This document shows, in pieces, positions 56,478 through 64,000 of a DNA stretch of 64,000 nt; position 1 is the first letter of the stretch; each line of letters starts with the position of its first letter. A program made the position numbers and the translations under genes. The stretch comes from Sympetrum striolatum. Lineage: Eukaryota > Arthropoda > Insecta > Odonata > Libellulidae. The notes beneath the pieces were generated by a model that worked only from the letters and a program-made list of their open reading frames with translations, searched no databases and was not told where the DNA came from. The stretch lies in contig OX388350.1 in the NCBI GenBank assembly GCA_947579665.1, positions 2,852,001-2,916,000 of the forward strand, given 5' to 3'.

Positions 56478-59401
56478 GTTGCTTATTTAGTACATGAGAT
56501 GGCATACTGAAAGAAATTCTGAGATTACTTATTCACATTTACCTTCACGAACGAGCCGCTGTGGGCAGACGCAAGGGATATTCCAAAGGGTACTCAAAAT
56601 AAACCGCTTGCAAATCCTTAGAGCCATTCTAGAGTCCGTAACCAGAAGGGCAGGTTAGACTGGATGCACAAGACTGCGACGCGATATGCTCTAGGAAATT
56701 TTAAGGCCAGAGTAACAGTTCGTCTGCTTAAAAGAAGTTGGGGAACTCTATAGACTGTATACGTCCGCTGTAACTAAGACGTATGAAGATTCGTATTCCA
56801 AATAGTTTACTTTAGAAATACAATTACATATAAAACTACGAATATTATGCGCAGGGTTACTTTTCACCCTTTACCTGGTCTCATATAAAAAAATCAGTAT
56901 TAAAGACCACAGTAAAGCTGTAGTTTGATTCTCTCTCAGTTATAGAATAGGGAAGAGTTCAATTTCTTGCCCTAGGGTATTAGCAGTTCCTTTCTCGAAA
57001 ATGAATCTCCGTTTAAACTTTAAATTTAAGATTAAATATTATTTCCTTTATTTATTATCATTTGATTTTATTTTAGTTCTTAGTTATTTTATAACAAAGT
57101 AAAAGAGTAAGTGTTTTGCATTCGACTTGAAGAAGATATAATTCGTTGTAGGGCTTTCAACTGTTTCACACCATTTTTATTTGTTTGAATTGGTTTATTT
57201 ATGAATTACTTCATAATATAGGAAGTGATATAAAAGCAGCATGTATTGTTTCATGAATACAATATTGTGTATTTAATTGAGTGGCATATAAGGCTTGTGT
57301 TATTGATGATTTATTCTGAGGTTAAACATGTTTATTTACAACATAATGTTGCCAAATACCTTATTCAAACTTAGGATGAGAAAATACATCTGTTACGGAG
57401 AAAGAGTCATCCATGTAAGATAGACCCCCTCCATCGCAAGAGTAATGTACGCAAATACTCATTACTAAACCGAACAGTAGAGTAGCAAACATTGAATGTT
57501 CAAATACTCAAGTATCTTTAAACCATTTACTTTCCAATCTATTGTAAAAGTTGTCAGTGTGTATAACTTGTGTTGAAAAGAATTTTTCTCAACCCATCCA
57601 ATGATTTATTTTGCTGACCAATTAAGGCGAAATATAAATGCTAAAAATGAGCTGAGTCTTTAAATTTCGACCAGAAAACAAAGTGAAAGATTTTTTATAT
57701 TGAGTTGAAAAAATTCACGGAATTCGCAATGTGTTTTTTATAAAAATCTATTGTGGATAGTCATTGTTAAGACGATCTAATCTGTTTATTTGTGAAGGAT
57801 GCAGCATTTCCTAGCGCTTTCCCGCTCGGTTACTCAGGTAACGAGTAAGTGCAGGAGAGACGCATTAGATGCCGATAAAGCGTGGAATGGAATTCGAGGA
57901 AGATCAAAGCCGAATGTTAACGCTTTAACGAAGCAAGAGGCGAATCCGACCGCTTTTTTGGGCCATATATTTCAGGATATCTCTCTCGATCGAATCCTTG
58001 TGAAGTGGCGAGGTTTTGATTCATGCACAGCTTCCGCAAGTAAATTTTCTAAACGATATCGTCGAAGGGAGAGTCGGTTTAAAGGTCATGAGTGGAAGGA
58101 GGTGAGAATGCGATTGAAGCAGGATATCTCGTGTTTTTGGAAGCGGAAAGTTGATGGGCTCTGAAAAAAGCCGCATCGGAGGTGATTTGAGCTGGGACGG
58201 AAGATAAACCATGCGTCATTCCTCGATTGATTTTTCGGCATGCCCGGTTTTGGGGAAATGAAAACCCATCGAGATTCCTTCCACATCGCCATCCCTTTTA
58301 TTTTTCTACTCTATTGCTCCCTCCGCTACGTGCGAACGAACAAACTATTTGTTTATTCGGGGACGACGGCCTCTCCGGAGAGGAAGTGATTATGCCGATT
58401 TCGTACGTCGCCTACGATCACTTAAAAGTCACCCGCGATTAGGTCGAAGGGCGGCCTGTTTACAGAGAGGACGTCGTTCTTTCCGCTTTTTCAAACTCTC
58501 GAACTGTTAAATCGGAACGAGATGAGTGCGACTTCTCGGCTCTTGAATTGGAGAATTCATAAGGTTTTCGAGTGGTGATTTCTGTATCAAGGCTATGTTC
58601 TGATCCCTACGATGCCGGGTAGAAAAAATCAGTGTGCTAAACTCAGTTTAGTTTTTTTGGCGAATTCTCTAATATTAATACTTTGAAAATATTAGTATAA
58701 AAATACAGACAGTAAATATATTATATTTATGAGTATATATAATGCATAAAAATTTTCAAATATGTAAAAGTAGAAATATTTTTATTAAAAATATAATTCC
58801 GCTTATTATTCATGGCGAATAAATATAAATAAATTTTTCGATTTCCACAGAAAAACTTCATTAAACCAATTATTAACTTTGAAGTTGTGGTTTGGGAAGA
58901 CTTTTTGTGACTTGAGAATGAAACTTGTGCTCCAAAACTAGTCGTCATCAGTTTTAATAAAAATTTTCATTGGAAACCGAAATATTTAGCTCTATTTATT
59001 TACCATGAATAACAGGCTCCACGAAATGAAGGCTATAGTGATCTATTGTGTTTATGTTTCAGTAGATTTATAAATTATTCTTAAATGCTCAATATTTGGT
59101 TCTTTTTGATTAAGAAATTATGCGTGAGCTGATCCAACTTAATGTATTGTGTAATTGCATCTTGTAGAGTATTTATGGAATAGGATTTTTTTTAGTTAAG
59201 GTTCATGATGATTGGAGAATGGGGTTGGAAAACTTCCAAGCAGGCCAAGGAATGAAAGAATAGAAGTTGCAAATGATGCATTAATAATAAATAATAATTT
59301 ATATAAATATCGCATTACAGATATTTACTTGTTATTCGTGTCCAAGAAGAAAATTAGTTGAAAAAACTCTGTCAAAACTCCTTATAGACACTGTTTTGAC
59401 T
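56478..59401. other. spacer between inverted repeats; no supported gene; GC-rich island 57830-58540
   Basis: The island contains a 121-codon + strand frame (57799-58164) and open minus frames. None is recognisable. An acceptor-donor fusion (CTCGGTTACTCAG|GTAACG) lies at 57837/57838 but its donor is poor. No transposase is visible inside, so the two arms need not belong to one element. Confidence 0.45.
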
Positions 59402-59627
59402 ATTAAAAGAATAAGGTAATATTTCGCGATCGTGTCTGTTTTACGGTAAAAATCATCACTCTATGTATCCATAGGAACGCTGACTATTTTGATTACTAAT
59501 TTTCACTATTATAGTTCCCAACCAAAGGTAAACCCGCTGTGTAAACGCCTTTTGGTTTCAAGGTGGGCTAATTTTAATGAAAACTTCATTTTTTTGTTGA
59601 ACTTCTAACGAAGAATAGGTTCAGATT
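59402..59627 (-). repeat. right arm of a long inverted repeat pair
   Basis: Reverse complement of 56237-56477 apart from scattered substitutions and the missing ~16-bp segment. Both arms end within a few bases of each other at AATCTGAACC (outer) and TTTTAAT (inner), which suggests defined element boundaries. Confidence 0.85.
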
Positions 59628-61318
59628 TACAGATAGATGAATTACTATCACGAAATACTTTCATGACAATTTCAAAATTGGTTTTGTGCAGTTATTTAGG
59701 ACCTCCCGCTTTTAATGGAATCGTTTATCGCAAATTTCCCTTCAGGGTATTTTACGAAAAATATTCTACAAATTTGTTTATTATTTATACTTAAGTAAAT
59801 TTTTCTGTGGATATTTAAATTAAAAACCACTTTTGTAGAAAGGCTTTAGTTATCATCAAGTGAATCTCTCTTTATCTGAATACTGCTATGATTTTTCTTA
59901 TAATGTGGGATTCTAAAAGTTGTTGGGACTCGATCGTTACACCTATGTTAGGCCTGAAATAGTTTAAATTGGTTGATTACTTCTTGCGCTTACGCCATTC
60001 CTGAAAATAATACTAAATTGATTTTGAACTCTCCATTTACGTTCCGAAAATTGTTTTAGGAAAGCAGATGAGGTGTGGTCGATCTCATTCTCCTCATTTC
60101 AGCGCTTGCGCTAAAAAAAGAAAATAAAACAAAAAACGGCTTCATGCGCAGTCTTCCATACGAAATAAAACAGTGGAATGTCGAAATTAAAATTCCGAGA
60201 GAATAAAAAAGGGAAAGGAGTTAGTCCTCTTTGAGGTGTCCTTTGGGATGCGCAATTATCTAAAACATTAGGGCCGAATTTATGGCGAACAATTACTTGC
60301 AACGTTAGAAAAAAAGAAACCAGTTGTAAACTGCTACCATTCCCTTTATTTCCGCGAGAAATGTTAGTGCAATAAAAGGTAGACGAGGGCTGTAAAAGGT
60401 AGACGAGAATTGCTTTGAACTAGGGAAAGGAATCAAGGGCGAACTAAACACGATGCGACATGCGTCGAAAAAAAACAGCGAATACACGAAAGAAGAAAAT
60501 CAAAATACGTGACTAAGTCTCGATTCCAGATCCTCGTTTTCCGTAGCTCCAAAAATAGGGATCTTTCTTCATTGGAAGAGATCCTCATATGCAGATACAT
60601 TGAAATCCATCCATTATAAAATGAAAATAGCCAATTTTTATGCATTTATGAATAAAAGTTCACTTATATTTTCCTGATCATTCAAATTTGGAGTTAGTAG
60701 ACTCTAAGCCTACATCTTACATAAAGCCAAATTTAAACACTAAAACCTGTAAATAAGCAAAAACAAATTTAGCAGATTGCGACAGGATCGGCACGGGGCA
60801 CTGAAGCTGACCGCTAAGAAAGAAAGCTGGGCCTGTATCACTTATAAGTGTAAATAAATCATTTATGGAACCACCAACTACCACCGGTCAAAAAAGGACA
60901 CAGATTATGTTATTCAGAAATATTTCCAAACAAACATGAAACATCAAAACACTTACTCAATGTACATGTAGACGTTGAAGTATACACGACAGTAGCTGAA
61001 CGAAACTATCGATAGTTCGTTATTACTTATCATTTGTTAAGTTACTTTTTATTTAAATATATTAATACTATTTGTTTTGTTTGCTTTTCGCATATTCATG
61101 TGTATTAGACATCATGCAGCACTGCCACCTACATTCAGATGGTTCGACGTCGAAGTTGTGAGGAAGAGGAGGATTTAATGGTTAAGTAAACACACGGCTA
61201 ATGTAGTAGTAAACATGGGGCTACGTCACTTCCGCTTATCCGCTAAAAAATTGCAATGGGTAAGAAAACAGTTGACACAATCTGAATAAATAAACGCATC
61301 ATCTTGGAAAATATTCAA
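59628..61318. other. no supported gene
   Basis: AT-rich. TAAAAGGTAGACGAG is duplicated at 60373 and 60392. Nothing coding. Confidence 0.5.
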
Positions 61319-61517
61319 CAGTGACTTTATACGGAGTGCGTTGGATCGAGAACGCAAGAGGATAATGGCTTTGGGAATGCGATGTTTGAGGAGAGACATG
61401 GAGTGGGCAATGAGGAAGTCCGGAAGGGGAAAAGAGTTCATCATCGACTTAATTGAATGGGCGGAGGATGATCTATACAAGAAAAAGAATGTGAGGAAGT
61501 TGGAGAGGGAAGAGTAA
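61319..61517 (+). pseudogene. decayed non-LTR reverse transcriptase C-terminal fragment
   Basis: One frame gives TVTLYGVRW. After a frameshift a second frame (61344-61517, stop TAA) gives DRERKRIMALGMRCLRRDME and then W. Together these align with the widespread motif 'LLYG.E.W.....+.+RL.A.EM.CLRR'. The order and spacing are right but two frames are used and key residues differ (GVRW for GSETW), so this is a fossil. It is a different lineage from the element at 53.9 kb, whose C-terminus has the 'RPHLEYA..VWDP' block. Confidence 0.42.
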
Positions 61518-63299
61518 ATGACAGAGGATAAGTTAATGGTTGCCAACCTATCAGAAGATCTATGGTCAGAAGAGGCGTTGTTGCTTTATTCAATGTCCCT
61601 TTCAATTGCCCTTGGGATGTTTGTTCATGAGCTGAGCTCATGCGTATATTTTCCTTGGTAAAGTACACGGGTAACGAAGTAGTAAAGTAGGTAGGGTAAG
61701 TAAAAAGAGTACAATACATAAATTAATTTACAGTAATATTCAATTATATTTCCGCGAATGAACGCTGAGTATTTACATCCATCAACCGACTTTCCTGAGA
61801 TGGAAATTTAGATTGCTTCTATTGCAATAGTAATATAATAGAAAAGCAAGTCTTTTGCGGTGGATTTCATTATCTATTTCATTCGTATCGATCTTCAAAG
61901 TGAACGAATTGAACTTCTGAAAAAATTATTCGATCCTAGTATAGAAATAATTGGATTTCATCATATCGGCGGAGATTTCGAAAAACATTCAATAACGCCG
62001 TAACATTATGAAGGTTTTCAACGGTATGTCATATTATAAAAGTGGCTTTGCAGCTTGCGTATATTTTATTTTCTCGCGACGGCAGCGCGTTGCCATGGCT
62101 ATATATCAACGGAATCCGTTCGTTTCCGGTCGTAACATTTTATGAGATTTTGGGGTTATGTTCGCGTGTTGTTATAGTTTTCAATTTCTCGGAAATCGCA
62201 ATAGTCTAAATTCGTAACAGATACTAAAATAAATCTCTCATTTTAGATTTTGTCTCCCCGTGTATTGTGTGCACAAACGAATATGCATTTGTATTTTGCT
62301 TTTGCGCTGCGAGATGTGCTCATTCTCGTCTCTTGTGCCCCTGCAACTGTTTGTGAATTGATACCCATTTGTGCATGACAAATATCAGAGTATTTTTGCT
62401 GTTTTTTTTACCACGAAATTATATCATATCCACTGCTTGGAGAGTACTGCCAGTCTGTTCTCTTTTGACGATCTCCGTAAACCGCAAAATGTAGAGAATA
62501 TGTCGTGAGTGACGGCTAATCTCCATATACCTATCCTAGTGCAGGATTCGCCATTACTTTGTGAATGCTCAAATGAGTCAAAGAGAACTCTTCACAGAAA
62601 GAGGAGCACCTACTCTCTGTCCGACTTTTACAGGATGCGGAATTCACTCCTCCGGTTTGAGTTAATAAATAAAAAAATAATTTTACACATTCACATATAT
62701 TTTGCACTGTGTAGAAGTCCACGCAAAAGTTTTATAAAACTATTAATTTAAAAAAACTTCCTAAATTTATGTATGATAAATGATTAGGCAACGCAAATTA
62801 TTAGTTGTTTTCTAAACATTAGAATTCCACGGGTGGCGAGGAAGTTTATTTGTCAGTTCACATGTCATCATTTTCTAAATTCCCGTAATACTATCGACGT
62901 TCGCAGATTTCCTTTTCATAATTAAAAATCCATCAATCTGGTGTCGAGACTCAGGTTGCCTAACTCCAATTTCTCGGAATAATTAAGTTAAAAATCTCGC
63001 GAAAGCTTTAAAAGCCTTCTTTTCCCGAGGACTTTGATTAATTAATTTCTTTGAGAGGGAAAGGAAAAGTTCATCGCGACGATTCCTTTTTTGGAATGAA
63101 GTTCTTCCTTTCGCTTCGCTTCTTCTTCCGAGCTCTTTCTCAAACGGATTTGAACTTCTTCTGCTGGATTAGCGAAGAAACTGATCGTCATGCCGTAGCT
63201 GTGATAACGTAATGCGTGTCTCGTGACATCTAAAACACAATATTTTCATCTGAAGTCATGTCTCTTTAGGCAGCTCGATGACAAATGTTGTACATATAT
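61518..63299. other. no supported gene
   Basis: AT-rich, nothing recognisable apart from GC-richer patches near 62060-62150 and 63020-63170. Confidence 0.5.
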
Positions 63300-63375
63300 T
63301 TATAATAATAATAATAATAAATGGCCTTTATTCGGGCGAGATTGAGACTAGAAAGTCTCTTCTTACACCTAACCC
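63300..63375 (-). repeat. (TAA)n-tailed retroelement 3' end, family 2, copy 3
   Basis: (TAATAA)n at 63300-63321 followed by ATGGCCTTTATTCGGGCGAG and ATTGAGACTAGAAAGTCTCT, then CTTACACC. On the minus strand the sequence has AATAAA just before a (TTA)n tail, as expected for a retroelement 3' end. GACT/AGTC around TAGAA can form a short hairpin. Confidence 0.5.
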
Positions 63376-64000
63376 ATCGTCTAAACAGAAAGAAAGAGAT
63401 AGTTTGCAAAAGTACACGAAGAAAACTAGTATGTGGATTTTTAAAAATCCTAAGCTTAGGGCTCAGGAAAAATTTCCACTGCAGGAAATTTTAAGAATAT
63501 TTCCTCTTAGGCTTACGGAAAAGTAGTGATACTATATTTTAAATGGTTGTTCGTATTTGTTTGTAAATTGTTTATAGAATTTTAATGTTTAAATTGTTGG
63601 GTTTTCTTTTGTTTTTTTTTAAATTTATATCGTTGTATGATGTTTCATCGGTGTGATCTTCTGTTGTTTTTTCATTGTTGTGTTAATTTTTTTGAGTACT
63701 ATCAACTCCTAGTGTCAATCGAATGGAATTTTATCTCTTTTACAAATCGAACACACATCTCTAAGTTAGTCATTCCGCTCTGATGAGAAGGGATCTAAAC
63801 ATAAATTCTACAGAAATAGAGGCTGTGTGCTCATTGGATGAGCGATTCAATATTTTGACGTAATTTTGTGGGGCGAAAAATACATGGGAAGTCACGATAG
63901 CACAGGAAAATGGTGATCGCTGTCATTAACCGAACGTCATCCAATCTTTTGCTACTCTCCTATTTTACAATATGTGCTTCGAAACTTGATTTATAAGGCA
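63376..64000. other. no supported gene
   Basis: May include more of the minus-strand retroelement body upstream of its 3' end. The open frame at 63278-63526 (+) runs through the repeat and is not a gene. Confidence 0.45.

Noticed and set aside
1..64000. CRISPR arrays, bacterial operons, phage or integrated virus genes
   Set aside because: No regularly spaced repeats, no ribosome-binding-site-linked gene strings, and no viral protein pattern seen.

Overview
This window is eukaryotic, AT-rich, largely non-coding DNA, most likely from an arthropod and probably an insect with a large genome. The evidence is a short intron with insect-style splice signals, the mix of mobile-element remnants (piggyBac, PIF/Harbinger-like, hAT, non-LTR retrotransposons, tRNA-derived SINEs, TAA-tailed 3' ends), and the absence of any long host coding region. 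I see no bacterial, organellar or viral gene set. The species cannot be named from the sequence.

Layout. Positions 1-1234 hold the 5' half of a piggyBac-like element on the minus strand. It has a candidate TTAA insertion site at 1231-1234, a perfect 20-bp palindrome just inside it, a two-exon 5' coding structure and the start of the DDE transposase domain running off the left edge. Positions 3.7-31 kb are mostly unannotatable DNA. They contain a decayed Harbinger-like fragment (7.2-7.5 kb), two copies of a short dispersed repeat (7.7 and 9.3 kb), a dense cluster of homeodomain-type ATTA sites (12.4-12.66 kb), a decayed non-LTR reverse-transcriptase fragment (14.1 kb), tRNA-like SINE heads (16.2 and 19.6 kb), a candidate last exon for a small six-cysteine peptide (19.86-20.03 kb), an imperfectly duplicated repeat (21.9-22.4 kb) and a perfect 35-bp hairpin (23.0 kb). 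Positions 31-45 kb contain a non-LTR 3' tail (32.0 kb), a 25-bp tandem duplication (32.8 kb), a hAT-type terminal repeat (37.9 kb), a SINE (38.4 kb), a 69-bp-arm long hairpin (40.4 kb) and further repeat remnants. Positions 47-64 kb contain one unexplained 150-codon ORF (47.4-47.9 kb), a 14-bp minisatellite (50.6 kb), a 5'-truncated non-LTR retrotransposon with a readable reverse-transcriptase C-terminus (53.9-54.4 kb), a second solo tail (55.0 kb), a pair of about 230-bp inverted repeats 2.9 kb apart (56.2 and 59.4 kb) and another reverse-transcriptase fossil (61.3 kb).

The most interesting signal is a pair of + strand sequences at 3721/3722 and 37615/37616. In each, a strong 3' splice site (polypyrimidine tract then TAG or CAG) is directly followed by a strong 5' splice site (GTAAGT or GTAAGC). 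This is the zero-length-exon structure of recursive-splicing ratchet points in very long insect introns. If real, most of the window is one giant intron of a + strand host gene whose exons lie outside, which would explain the lack of host coding sequence. This is inference and needs RNA data. No CRISPR array, rRNA, intact tRNA, operon or other bacterial feature was found.
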